A stretch of DNA of 64,000 nt from JBGAKG01 sp044224495 (lineage in GTDB: Bacteria; Myxococcota_A; Polyangia; Polyangiales; Polyangiaceae): positions 186,001-250,000 of the forward strand of contig JBGAKG010000012.1 in NCBI GenBank assembly GCA_044224495.1, written 5' to 3'. Shown one piece after another: positions 24,100-32,076 of this stretch. The position numbers and the translations under genes were made by a program. The notes below the pieces were generated by a model that did not search any database, was not told the origin of the DNA, and worked only from the letters and a program-made list of their open reading frames with translations. Within the stretch, counting starts at the first letter, position 1; each line of letters opens with the position of its first letter.

Positions 24100-25512
24100 A
24101 TGGCAACCGCACCGATCAGCCCGCATCTCGTTCGTGTCGCTGCCGTCTGGGGGACCACCGTGGTGGCGCTCAAGAACCTCGATCACGGGCAGTCGTTCGA
24201 CATGACGACCGGCCCGAACTCGATCCTGCCGATCCCCGACGGCATCGCGATGTCGGAGCTCCCCGTGCGGGCCGCTCCGGGCGGGTGGGAGGTCGACGCC
24301 AAGGGCGTGATCTCCGGCGTCCTCAAGCTCCGCGGTCGTGACGAGGATCCCGTCGCCTTCGCGCAGAGCGGCGCGCCGATCCCGATCGTCCCCGGCGACT
24401 ACGGCCTGCTCCAGTACGGGCAGTTCGGCATCTTCTTCCAGTTCACGAGCCGCGGGCAGGTCCTCACCGGGTCGTGGGGACCCGAGCTGCTCGTCGCGCT
24501 CGCGCTGTTCTCGAGCGGCGTCATGCACGTCGGCATCCTCGGCCTCCTCCGCGCGCTCATGACGCCCCCTCCGATCGGCATGCCGCTCGAGCTCACGAGC
24601 GAGGAAGATCTCAAGGCGCGCTTCAAGGTGCAGCGCCTCCAGGCCGAAGAGCCTCCGCCCCCGCAGCCGAGCGACGGCGAGAAGTCCGGCGGCTCGGGCG
24701 TGAAGGATCCCGGCGCGCAGGACAAGAAGGATCAGGGCGGCGGTCGCAAGGTCCAGGGCGCCGAGGGCAAGCTCGGCGTCAACGGCGACAAGGACAAGAC
24801 CGAGATCACCGGTGACATCAAGCCGGCGAAGAACTTCGGCGGCATCACCGAGGTGCTCCAAGGCGAGACCGGCGAGCAGATCAAGGCGACGCTCAACACG
24901 ATCTCGAGCGTGTCCGACGCGCTCGCGATGAACTCGCAGCAAGTCACGCTCGGCAGCGGCAGCGGCACCCACCTCAAGGGCACCGGCCCCGGCGGCGGCG
25001 GCAACGGCGCCGGCGTCATCTTCGGATCCGGCACGATGGACACCGGTTGGGGCGCCGGAAAAGGCGGCGGCTACGGCAGCGGCACCGGCGGGCCCGGCGG
25101 AGTCGGCAGCGGCGGCAACGGTCGCGGCGGCTCGGGCGGCGGCACCGGCACCGGCGTCGGCAGCGGCAGCGGCCCCGGCGCAGGGTTCCCCGGCGGCGGC
25201 AGCCCCGGCCAGAGCCGCGGCGGCCTCACGCCGGAGCAGATCCGGCGCGTCGTCATGGCGCACACCGGCGCGCTCCGCGCTTGCTACGACAGCGAGCTCG
25301 CGCGCAACCCGAACCTCAAGGGCGGCGTGACGATGCAGTGGAACATCGAGCCGGGCGGAACCGTCACGAGCGCGTCGATCGCGAGCTCGTCGATCTCGAA
25401 CCCGCGCGTCGAAGGTTGCATCCAGCGGCAGGTGAAGACCTGGAAGTTCCCGACGAGCGACAGCCCCACGAACGTCTCGTCGTATCCGTTCAAGTTCGGC
25501 ATCGGTGGCTGA
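24100..25512 (+). CDS. AgmX/PglI C-terminal domain protein, GltG-like
   Basis: 470 residues, with AAGGAGA before the ATG. The N-terminal part (about 1-110) is a beta-rich cytoplasmic domain of FHA-like rhythm (TTVVALKNLDHGQSF, GWEVDAKGVISG); one membrane segment (LLVALALFSSGVMHVGILGLL, about 128-150) follows. Then come a Pro/Lys linker, a region of Gly/Ser repeats (about 285-375) and the C-terminal tail (about 378-470) with QIRRVVMAHTGALRACYDSEL, GGVTMQWNIEPGGTV and VEGCIQRQVKTWKFP; its two cysteines are the typical pair. The layout matches GltG/PglI: it lacks the zinc finger and GYF domain that GltJ/AgmX has. It is expected to bridge inner membrane and periplasm. Confidence 0.85.
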   Translation: MATAPISPHLVRVAAVWGTTVVALKNLDHGQSFDMTTGPNSILPIPDGIAMSELPVRAAPGGWEVDAKGVISGVLKLRGRDEDPVAFAQSGAPIPIVPGDYGLLQYGQFGIFFQFTSRGQVLTGSWGPELLVALALFSSGVMHVGILGLLRALMTPPPIGMPLELTSEEDLKARFKVQRLQAEEPPPPQPSDGEKSGGSGVKDPGAQDKKDQGGGRKVQGAEGKLGVNGDKDKTEITGDIKPAKNFGGITEVLQGETGEQIKATLNTISSVSDALAMNSQQVTLGSGSGTHLKGTGPGGGGNGAGVIFGSGTMDTGWGAGKGGGYGSGTGGPGGVGSGGNGRGGSGGGTGTGVGSGSGPGAGFPGGGSPGQSRGGLTPEQIRRVVMAHTGALRACYDSELARNPNLKGGVTMQWNIEPGGTVTSASIASSSISNPRVEGCIQRQVKTWKFPTSDSPTNVSSYPFKFGIGG

Positions 25513-26041
25513 GCGCTTCGCGGCGCTCGCCCTGGTTCTTCTTGCGTGCGGCGGGCGGGGAGCGGAGCCACCCGTCCGTCCGAGCGAGGCGGTGACGCCC
25601 GATGCGGGCTCCCCGAGCGCCGAGTCCGTTGACGCCGGAGACGCGGGCTTCGCGCTCGACGATCCGGACGCAGCGGGTGCGGACGCGACGGCGTTCTCGC
25701 GTACGACCATGTCGATCGCGACGAAGCTGAGCGTCTCCGGCGCGATGGACGCCGTGGCGGTGAAGGCGATCGTCGCGCGCCACAAAGCGCTCTTCACGGC
25801 GTGCTTCGCGATGGTGACGTTCCAGAACCCGGGCTTCCGCGGGCGGGCGCTCTTCTCCTTCACGATCGAAGCGGATGGACGCGTCGGGATCGCGCGCCTC
25901 GAGGTGAGCACCTTCGGCGACGGGCGCGTGGAGTCGTGCGTCCTGCGCCAACTTCGCTCGATCACCTTCCCGATCAGGGATTCGCCCACGAACGTGGTCG
26001 CCTTCCCGGTGAAGCTCGCCGGGACGACCGACGGCGACTGA
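25505..26041 (+). CDS. Lipoprotein with second AgmX/PglI-type tail domain
   Basis: 178 residues. The GTG at 25505 overlaps the upstream gene by 8 bp and begins a lipoprotein signal (ALALVLLACGGR). After an Asp/Ala linker (to about residue 62) the last 110 residues repeat the tail pattern of the gene before: AIVARHKALFTACFAMV, GRALFSFTIEADGRV, VESCVLRQLRSITFPI and SPTNVVAFPVKLAG. It has no transmembrane or Gly-rich part, so the tail is directly anchored to a membrane. Probably a duplicate tail domain acting with its neighbour. Confidence 0.75.
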   Translation: MAERFAALALVLLACGGRGAEPPVRPSEAVTPDAGSPSAESVDAGDAGFALDDPDAAGADATAFSRTTMSIATKLSVSGAMDAVAVKAIVARHKALFTACFAMVTFQNPGFRGRALFSFTIEADGRVGIARLEVSTFGDGRVESCVLRQLRSITFPIRDSPTNVVAFPVKLAGTTDGD

Positions 26042-26091
26042 GAAGCTCACCTCGCGCGTCGCGGGGTAAGACGACATGCTACCTTCGACTC

Positions 26092-28410
26092 GTGAAGCGT
26101 ATCGCGGCCCTCTTCCTCCTGGTTGCGGCCTGCGCACCGCCGGAAGAGGCGAACGCGCCGAGCCCCATCGCGTCCGCGCGGCCGCGCACGCAAGTGAAGC
26201 CCGCGCCGAAGGGGAGCGAGGGGATCGTCGCGACCACGCCCGGACCGATCGAGCGCCGGCTCCCGATCGATCACACCGTGCCGCGCGCGCTCGCCACCAC
26301 ACGCAACTACCGCAACGGGCGACCGACGCAGGTCTGGGTCTCGGGCGACGGCAGCACCGCGTTCTTCCTCCGCTCCGAGGCGCGTGACAACGCGCAAGCG
26401 CTGTACAAGCTCGACGTGGCGTCGGGCGACGAGCGAAAGCTCCTCGACGTCGAGCAGCTCCTCAAGGGTCCCGAGACCCTCACGCCCGAAGAGCGCGCGC
26501 GCCGGGAGCGGCTCCGCCAGACCGCGACCGGCATCACGAGCTTCGCGCTGACCAAGAACGAGCTCGGGATCCTGATCCCGCTCAGTGGGCGGCTCTGGTT
26601 CTTCGATCGCATGACCGGCAAGGTGCGCGAGCTCCTCACCGGAGATGGGGTGACCGATCCGCAGTTGTCCCCCGATGGGACGAAGGTGGGCTACGTCCGC
26701 AGCGACGACGTCTTCGTGATCGACCTTGCCGAGGGCTCTCGCGAGGTCCAGGTCACGCGCGGCGGCACCGAGGTGAAGCCCCACGGCGTCTCCGAGTTCG
26801 TCGCGCAGGAAGAGTTCGATCGCGAGCACGGCTTCTTCTTCTCGCCCGACGGGCAGTCGATCTGCTTCGAAGAGGCGGACCAGAGCGGCGTCGAGGTCCT
26901 GCAGAACGCCGATCCCTCCGCGCCGGAGCGCGAGCCCGACCGCGCGTTCTACCCGCGCGCGGGGAAGAAGAACGCCGACGTGAAGTTCGGTGTCGTCTCC
27001 GTGCGCGGCGGCTCCACCACGTGGCTCACGTGGGACCGGGCGCGATTCCCGTACGTCGCGACGGTGACGTGGCAGGAGAACGCGCCGCTCACGCTCTACG
27101 TGCTCGACCGCGCGCAGCAGAACGCGCAGCTCCTGGCGGCCGATGCTCGCACCGGCACGACGAAGGCGCTCGTCACCGAGCACGACGACGCGTGGCTCAA
27201 CGTCGACACGAGCGTCCCCAAGTGGCTGCCCGACGGGAAGAGCTTCCTCTGGTCGACCGAGCGGGACGGCGCGTGGGCGCTCGAGCTCCGCGGCGAGTTC
27301 CTGCCGAAGACGCTCCTCGCCGCGGGGAAGGGCTACCGGAAGATCGCCGATGTCGACGCCGCCCGCGGCATCGTCCGGGTCGAGGCGAGCCCCGACCCGA
27401 CCCAGCGCGCGCTCGTCACGCTCGATCTGTCGAACGGCGCCGAGAAGGCGCGCCTGGGCGACGGGGGTTGGACGGAGACCACCTTCGGTCGCTCGCACGA
27501 CACGTACTTCGCGTACCTGGCCACGCTCGAGGGCTGGCCCCGCTACGAGATCGTCACCCCGACGACCCGGCGCCTCGTCGCGAACCACAGCGAGCCGCCG
27601 CCCGTCCTGCCGACGGTGCAGCTCCGGACCGTCGGCCCGCAGGAGACGCGGATCGCGGTCGTGTACCCCCAGGATCACGAGCTGCGAAAGCAGATGCCGG
27701 TCGTGGATGCCGCGTACGGCGGGCCCGGCGTCAACGTCGTCCGGCGCGATCTCTTCAACTACGTGCGCGCGCAGTACATCGCGGACGCCCTCGGCGCGAT
27801 CGTCGTCGCGATCGACGCGAAGGGAACCCCCGGGCGCGACCGCGCGTGGGAGCGGGCGCTGCGCGGCAACTTCCTTCTCCCGGTGGAGGGCCACGTCGCC
27901 GCCATCCGCGCGCTCGCGCTCGACGTCATCGAGATCGACCTCGGTCGGATCGGCGTCTACGGGTGGTCGTTCGGTGGCTACTTCGCCGCGGCGGCGATCC
28001 TCGCGCACCCCGACTTCTACAAAGCGGGGGTTGCCGGCGCGCCGCCCGCGGATTGGCGCGACTACGACACCGCCTACACCGAGCGCTACCTCGGCCTGCC
28101 CGACGCGGAGAAGGCTGCCTACGACAAGTCGTCTCTCCTCACGCTCGCCGCCGGCGACGCCGTGATCTCGCGTCCGCTCCTGCTCATGCACGGCACGGCC
28201 GACGACAACGTCTATTTCTCGAACAGCCTGCGCCTGGCGCAAGCGCTCGCGCGCGCGGGTCGGACGTACGAGCTCGTTCCGTTCCTGGGCGAGTCGCACT
28301 CGATGCGCGCGCCGATCGCGGTGGAGACCCAGTGGGTCAAGACCGTCGAGTTCCTCCGCGACAACCTCTCTTCGCCTCAAGCCGCGAGCCAATACCCCCA
28401 CTATCTATGA
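26092..28410 (+). CDS. S9 family prolyl dipeptidyl-peptidase IV-like lipoprotein
   Basis: 772 residues. The GTG at 26092 begins a lipoprotein signal (ALFLLVAACAPP). The N-terminal beta-propeller (DPP-IV N domain, about 60-510) has the double-Glu helix FVAQEEFDR that holds the substrate N-terminus. The peptidase domain (about 530-770) has GWSFGGYF (Ser near 626), HGTADDNVYF (Asp near 703) and GESHSM (His near 735). It should remove X-Pro dipeptides from peptides outside the cytoplasm. The ATGA overlap couples it to the oxidoreductase gene; the role of that pairing is unclear. Confidence 0.93.
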   Translation: MKRIAALFLLVAACAPPEEANAPSPIASARPRTQVKPAPKGSEGIVATTPGPIERRLPIDHTVPRALATTRNYRNGRPTQVWVSGDGSTAFFLRSEARDNAQALYKLDVASGDERKLLDVEQLLKGPETLTPEERARRERLRQTATGITSFALTKNELGILIPLSGRLWFFDRMTGKVRELLTGDGVTDPQLSPDGTKVGYVRSDDVFVIDLAEGSREVQVTRGGTEVKPHGVSEFVAQEEFDREHGFFFSPDGQSICFEEADQSGVEVLQNADPSAPEREPDRAFYPRAGKKNADVKFGVVSVRGGSTTWLTWDRARFPYVATVTWQENAPLTLYVLDRAQQNAQLLAADARTGTTKALVTEHDDAWLNVDTSVPKWLPDGKSFLWSTERDGAWALELRGEFLPKTLLAAGKGYRKIADVDAARGIVRVEASPDPTQRALVTLDLSNGAEKARLGDGGWTETTFGRSHDTYFAYLATLEGWPRYEIVTPTTRRLVANHSEPPPVLPTVQLRTVGPQETRIAVVYPQDHELRKQMPVVDAAYGGPGVNVVRRDLFNYVRAQYIADALGAIVVAIDAKGTPGRDRAWERALRGNFLLPVEGHVAAIRALALDVIEIDLGRIGVYGWSFGGYFAAAAILAHPDFYKAGVAGAPPADWRDYDTAYTERYLGLPDAEKAAYDKSSLLTLAAGDAVISRPLLLMHGTADDNVYFSNSLRLAQALARAGRTYELVPFLGESHSMRAPIAVETQWVKTVEFLRDNLSSPQAASQYPHYL

Positions 28411-29306
28411 TCGACGTCGTCATCCTGGGCGGGGGCCACATGGGAGCGCTGCACGCGCGCGCGTTCGCCGAGGCTGCCCCGCGCGCGGCGCGGGTGGTCG
28501 GGGTGTACGACGTGGATGCGGCGGTGGCGCGAAAGCTCGCCGCGGCGCGCGACGTGCGCGCGTTCGAGACGTTGGCGGACGCGCTCGGCGCCGCGGAGCT
28601 CGTGGTCGTGGCGGCGCCGACCGACGCGCATCGTCCGCTCGCGCAGGCGGCCCTCTTCGCGGGGCGCGCCGTCTTGATCGAGAAGCCCGCGTGCGCGACG
28701 GCCGCCGATGCAGCGGCCCTCCGGGCAGCGGAGCAGCGGGCGAAGGTCCCGGTCTTCGTGGGTCACTCGGAGCGCTTCAACCCGGTCGTGCTCGGGCTCC
28801 GTGAGCGCCTGGCGGGGCGGGCGCTCCAACGCCTGCGCTGCGAGCGGTTCGGGACGGCGACGCGGGCGAAGGAGCACGTCCTGTTGAACCTGGCGGTGCA
28901 CGATCTCGATCTGGCCGCCGTCCTGGCGCCCGGCCCCCTGATGGTGCGGCATGCGCGGGGCGATCACGGTGCGGTCGAGCTGGTGCTCGACCGGCCGGGG
29001 TTCGAGCTCGAGGTGTCGGCGAGCCAGCGGGCGAACGAGCGCCGGCGAACGATCGCGGCGGCCAGCGACGGCGAGCGCTTCGAGGGCGACCTCCTCGCGC
29101 AGACCCTCGCCGTCGGTGGGGTGGCGGTCCCCCTGTCGACCGGGGAGCCGCTCGTGCTCCAAGCGCGGGCGGTGCTCGCGGCGCTGGGAGCGCCGGTCGA
29201 GAGCGAGGCCGCCCCGGCGGCGCTGGCGGACGGCCTGCTCGCAATCGACCGAGCGCTGGCGGCCACCAAGGGGACGGTGTCAACCTTGTCAACCTTTGGC
29301 GCCTGA
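28407..29306 (+). CDS. Gfo/Idh/MocA family oxidoreductase, 3' end inside a repeat
   Basis: 299 residues. A Rossmann start (MIDVVILGGGHMGALHARAF) gives the GxGxxG loop; AVLIEKPACAT supplies the Glu-Lys-Pro of the family and VPVFVGHSERFNP sits at the substrate side. The C-terminal half is short (families often have about 330 residues). It has no catalytic partner nearby. The last residues, about KGTVSTLSTFGA, are encoded by the repeat unit at 29270-29297, so the natural end of the protein was probably changed when the repeat arrived. Overlaps the S9 peptidase gene by ATGA. Confidence 0.85.
   Translation: MIDVVILGGGHMGALHARAFAEAAPRAARVVGVYDVDAAVARKLAAARDVRAFETLADALGAAELVVVAAPTDAHRPLAQAALFAGRAVLIEKPACATAADAAALRAAEQRAKVPVFVGHSERFNPVVLGLRERLAGRALQRLRCERFGTATRAKEHVLLNLAVHDLDLAAVLAPGPLMVRHARGDHGAVELVLDRPGFELEVSASQRANERRRTIAAASDGERFEGDLLAQTLAVGGVAVPLSTGEPLVLQARAVLAALGAPVESEAAPAALADGLLAIDRALAATKGTVSTLSTFGA
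29270..29297 (-). repeat. 28-bp repeat unit, copy 1 (inverted)
   Basis: A 28-bp unit, written on the minus strand as AAAGGTTGACAAGG followed by TTGACACCGTCCCC, is present here in reverse orientation to the two copies that follow. Each unit holds a tandem AGGTTGACA pair and a terminal CCGTCCCC. This copy lies within the last codons of the oxidoreductase gene. Confidence 0.85.
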
Positions 29307-29324
29307 GGGCGTGGCGCCGGGTCG

Positions 29325-29352
29325 AAAGGTTGACAAGGTTGACACCGTCCCC
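29325..29352 (+). repeat. 28-bp repeat unit, copy 2
   Basis: This copy is identical to copy 1 in the opposite direction, separated from it by 27 bp holding two GGCGCC sites (29298-29303 and 29313-29318). Copies 1 and 2 together could form a long hairpin with a 27-nt loop region. Confidence 0.85.
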
Positions 29353-29359
29353 TCCCGCC

Positions 29360-29387
29360 AAAGGTTGACAAGGTTGACACCGTCCCC
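29360..29387 (+). repeat. 28-bp repeat unit, copy 3
   Basis: This copy is identical to copy 2 in the same direction, 7 bp downstream (spacer TCCCGCC). It lies 44 bp before the first ftsE start codon. Three exact copies in 118 bp suggest a recently active or gene-converted repeat family. Confidence 0.85.
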
Positions 29388-29415
29388 CTGAAACTTGGCC
29401 GGCGGCGTGGCGCTC

Positions 29416-29432
29416 TGGTACCGCCGGTACCA
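29416..29432. promoter_or_regulatory. Perfect palindrome touching the ftsE start codon
   Basis: TGGTACC-GCC-GGTACCA forms a perfect 7-bp inverted repeat whose last base is the A of the ATG at 29432. It might be an operator or an mRNA structure that controls ftsE translation. If translation really begins at 29522 the palindrome would lie in the untranslated leader. Confidence 0.45.
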
Positions 29433-30229
29433 TGGACCAAGACGATCAGGAGCGCTCCTTCCGCCCCATGCTTCGTGCGGGCGCACGCTTCGGTCGCGAG
29501 GCAGGTAAGCGGCCGATCCTCATGTTCGAGGACGTCTACAAGTCGTACCGGCCCGGAAAACCCGTCCTCCGCGGCATGAACCTGGTGATCGAGCGCGGCG
29601 AGTTCGTGTTCTTCACCGGTCCGAGCGGCTCCGGCAAGTCCACCCTCCTCCGGTTGCTGTATCGCGCCGAGACCGTCGACGACGGGCGCATCCTGTTCAT
29701 GGGCCGCGACATCGCGCGCCTGACCGACGAATCGATCCCCTTTCTGCGTCGAAACCTCGGCGTCGTCTTCCAGGACTTCAAGCTCGTCACGAGCTGGTCC
29801 GTCTTCGAGAACGTCGCGATCACGCTCGAGGTGCTCGGTCTGCCGCCGCGCCTCGTGAAGAGCCGGGTCGGCGAAGCCCTCGAGCGCGTCGGCCTCGCCG
29901 GGCGCGGCAACGATCCCGCCGGCGTGCTCTCCGGCGGCGAGCAACAGCGCGTCGCCATCGCTCGCGCCATCGTCGGAGAGCCCGCGCTCCTCCTCGCCGA
30001 CGAGCCGACCGGCAACTTGGATCCCCAGCTCGCGATCGACATCCTCGGCCTCTTCGAGGAGATCCACGAGAGCGGCACCACCGTTCTGTTCGCCACCCAC
30101 GACCGCACGTTGCTCGAGCAGCGCGCGCGCCGCGTGGTCGTCCTCGACGAAGGTAAGGCGCACGACGTGCGCACCGGCGTCGCTCCCCCCGAAACCCACG
30201 TCGACTTCGACAACGAGCTCCCGCTCTAG
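29432..30229 (+). CDS. ftsE: Cell-division ATP-binding protein FtsE
   Basis: 265 residues from ATG 29432, or 235 from the ATG at 29522 (MFEDVYKSY), where most FtsE proteins begin. Walker A GPSGSGKST, Q-loop VFQDFKLV, signature LSGGEQQRVAIARAI and Walker B LLLADEPTGNLDP all agree with FtsE; the Phe-Gln-Asp-Phe-Lys-Leu Q-loop region is typical. FtsE pairs with FtsX to control a periplasmic peptidoglycan-hydrolase activator at the septum. FtsX follows three bases later and an EnvC-like gene after it, the standard neighbourhood. The basic N-terminal extension is unusual if real. Confidence 0.93.
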   Translation: MDQDDQERSFRPMLRAGARFGREAGKRPILMFEDVYKSYRPGKPVLRGMNLVIERGEFVFFTGPSGSGKSTLLRLLYRAETVDDGRILFMGRDIARLTDESIPFLRRNLGVVFQDFKLVTSWSVFENVAITLEVLGLPPRLVKSRVGEALERVGLAGRGNDPAGVLSGGEQQRVAIARAIVGEPALLLADEPTGNLDPQLAIDILGLFEEIHESGTTVLFATHDRTLLEQRARRVVVLDEGKAHDVRTGVAPPETHVDFDNELPL

Positions 30230-30232
30230 CAG

Positions 30233-31123
30233 GTGCCCATGTTCTTCACGCGTTCGACGACCAGCCGTGCCAAACGCGGGATGATGCGAGAGTGGCGCCT
30301 CCACGCGCTCAGCGTCTTCTCCCTCTCCGTTGCCTTCGTCTGCCTCGCGGCAGCGCTCCTCGTCGTGACGAACCTGCGCGCGATCGAGAGCCGCTGGTCG
30401 CACGCCGGCCGCGCCTCGATCTATCTCAAGGACGACGCGCAGCCCGCCGACATCCAGCAGCTCAAGGACACGCTCGCCAAGGTCCCCGGCATCACCGCGG
30501 TCCACTACGTCTCCGCGGGCGAGGCCCGCACCGAGTTCGTCACCACGCAGGACCCGAAGGGTCAGCTCGCGGCGCTCCCCGTCGAGGCGTTCCCGTCGTC
30601 GATCGAGGTCGAGGTCCGCCCCGACCTCACCGACGCGGAGCTCGACGACATCGTCGTGAAGCTCGAGAAGCTCCCGTGCGTCGACGACGTCGAGACCTAC
30701 CAGGCGTGGACCGAGCGTCTCGCTCACCTCGTCCGCGGCGGCGTCGCGGCCTCGTGCGTGCTCGCGGTCGTCGTCTTCGCCTCCGTCCTTGCCGTCGTCG
30801 GCTCCACGATCCGGCTCGCCCTCCAGCGCCGCAAGGCCGAGGTCGAGGCGCTCAAGCTCGTCGGCGCCACCGACGGCTTCGTGAAGAGCCCCTACATCCT
30901 CGAGGGGAGCTTCCAAGGTGCTGCCGGCGCTGCGGGTGCGCTCGCGCTGCTCGCCGTCCTGTTCTTCGTCGTCCGAGGCCGGCTGGACGGCGAGCTCGCG
31001 ACGCTCGTCGGCGTCGAGCCCTCGTTCCTTCCCTGGCACGTCGCGCTCGGCATGGTCGTCGTCGGCGCCGTCCTCGGCGCGGGTGCCGCAGCGCTCGGGC
31101 TCCGTCGCCTGGTGACCGTATGA
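30233..31123 (+). CDS. ftsX: Cell-division permease FtsX
   Basis: 296 residues from GTG 30233 (an ATG at 30239 is also possible). Topology is the FtsX plan: a first membrane segment (about 22-45), a large periplasmic loop with the ECD pattern (VPGITAVHYVSAGEAR, then AFPSSIEVEVRPDLT, about 60-160), and three further segments near residues 175, 225 and 270 around QRRKAEVEALKLVGATDGFVKSPYILEG. It transmits FtsE ATP hydrolysis to the periplasmic activator encoded by the next gene, which overlaps it by ATGA. Confidence 0.93.
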   Translation: MPMFFTRSTTSRAKRGMMREWRLHALSVFSLSVAFVCLAAALLVVTNLRAIESRWSHAGRASIYLKDDAQPADIQQLKDTLAKVPGITAVHYVSAGEARTEFVTTQDPKGQLAALPVEAFPSSIEVEVRPDLTDAELDDIVVKLEKLPCVDDVETYQAWTERLAHLVRGGVAASCVLAVVVFASVLAVVGSTIRLALQRRKAEVEALKLVGATDGFVKSPYILEGSFQGAAGAAGALALLAVLFFVVRGRLDGELATLVGVEPSFLPWHVALGMVVVGAVLGAGAAALGLRRLVTV

Positions 31124-32076
31124 AGACGCGGACGGGCATCGCGCTCGGCTTCCTCGCGCTCGCAGCCGCCTCGCGCGCGAGCCACGCGGCGATCCCGCCG
31201 CCGGCGCCGACCGCCACGTCGGGTGCGCTCGCGCTCGCCGCGCTCGACCGCAAGATCGCCGACCTCGACGCCGAGGAGCAGGGCGACAAGCGCGAGCTCG
31301 AGGAGCTCGGCCCCAAGATCCACGACGCGCACGGCCAAGTGCTCTCGCGCGGGCGCGAGCTCTACAAGCTCACGCGCGCCGGCATGCTCCCCGTCGGGGG
31401 CGGCTTCGACGCGCTCGTGCGCCACGCGATGAAGGTCGAGCGCGCGCGCAAGTGCCTCCAGCGCAGCACCGACGACGAGAAGAGCCTGCGCTCGCGCGGT
31501 GCCGCGCTCGTCCAGGAGCTCGAGCGGGTCGCTCGCGATCGCGAAGCCCTCTCCAGCCAACGCAACGCGATGGACGCGGCGCGGCTCGCGATGGAAGACG
31601 AGCAGCGGCGCCAGGCGGCGTTCGACCGCGCCTTCACCGGCGGCGGTGGCGACTACGTCGCGATGGGCGCGAGCCCCGCTCCGTCCCTCGGGGGCGGATT
31701 CCTCGCGTCGAAGGGGAAGCTCCTCTTCCCCGTCAGCGGACGCGCCGACGTGCGACCCGCCAAGCGCGAGGGCGGCGACGGCCCTGGTCTCGAGTTCATC
31801 GCCCCGGCGCAGTCGGTGGTGCGTGCGATCTTCGCCGGGCACGTCGTGTTCGCCGATCGCTACGGCGCCTATGGCAAGATCGTGATCGTGGATCACGGCG
31901 AGCACTACTACAGCGTGTCGGGCAACCTCGGCGCGATCGACGTGCGGCTCGGCGACGATCTCGATGCGGGCGAGCGGATCGGCATCGTCGGCGACGACGG
32001 CCAGGGTCCGATGCTGTACTTCGAGATCCGGCACGGCAGCGCGACGATCCCCCCGGGTCCGTGGCTCGGGCTGTGA
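31120..32076 (+). CDS. EnvC-like protein with degenerate LytM/M23 domain
   Basis: 318 residues, signal peptide to about SRASHAA. Residues about 35-165 form an Arg/Glu-rich coiled coil (KRELEELGPKIHDAHGQV), as in EnvC and FtsX partners. The C-terminal M23 domain (about 185-318) keeps the fold (IFAGHVVFADRYGAYGKIVI, VDHGEHYYSV, MLYFEIRHG), but the zinc-site HxH is Met-Leu-Tyr and the preceding AHL site is Gly-Asn-Leu, so it cannot hold zinc. Such inactive domains activate amidases. Coupled to ftsX (ATGA) and to the MFS gene (GTGA). Confidence 0.88.
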   Translation: MKTRTGIALGFLALAAASRASHAAIPPPAPTATSGALALAALDRKIADLDAEEQGDKRELEELGPKIHDAHGQVLSRGRELYKLTRAGMLPVGGGFDALVRHAMKVERARKCLQRSTDDEKSLRSRGAALVQELERVARDREALSSQRNAMDAARLAMEDEQRRQAAFDRAFTGGGGDYVAMGASPAPSLGGGFLASKGKLLFPVSGRADVRPAKREGGDGPGLEFIAPAQSVVRAIFAGHVVFADRYGAYGKIVIVDHGEHYYSVSGNLGAIDVRLGDDLDAGERIGIVGDDGQGPMLYFEIRHGSATIPPGPWLGL

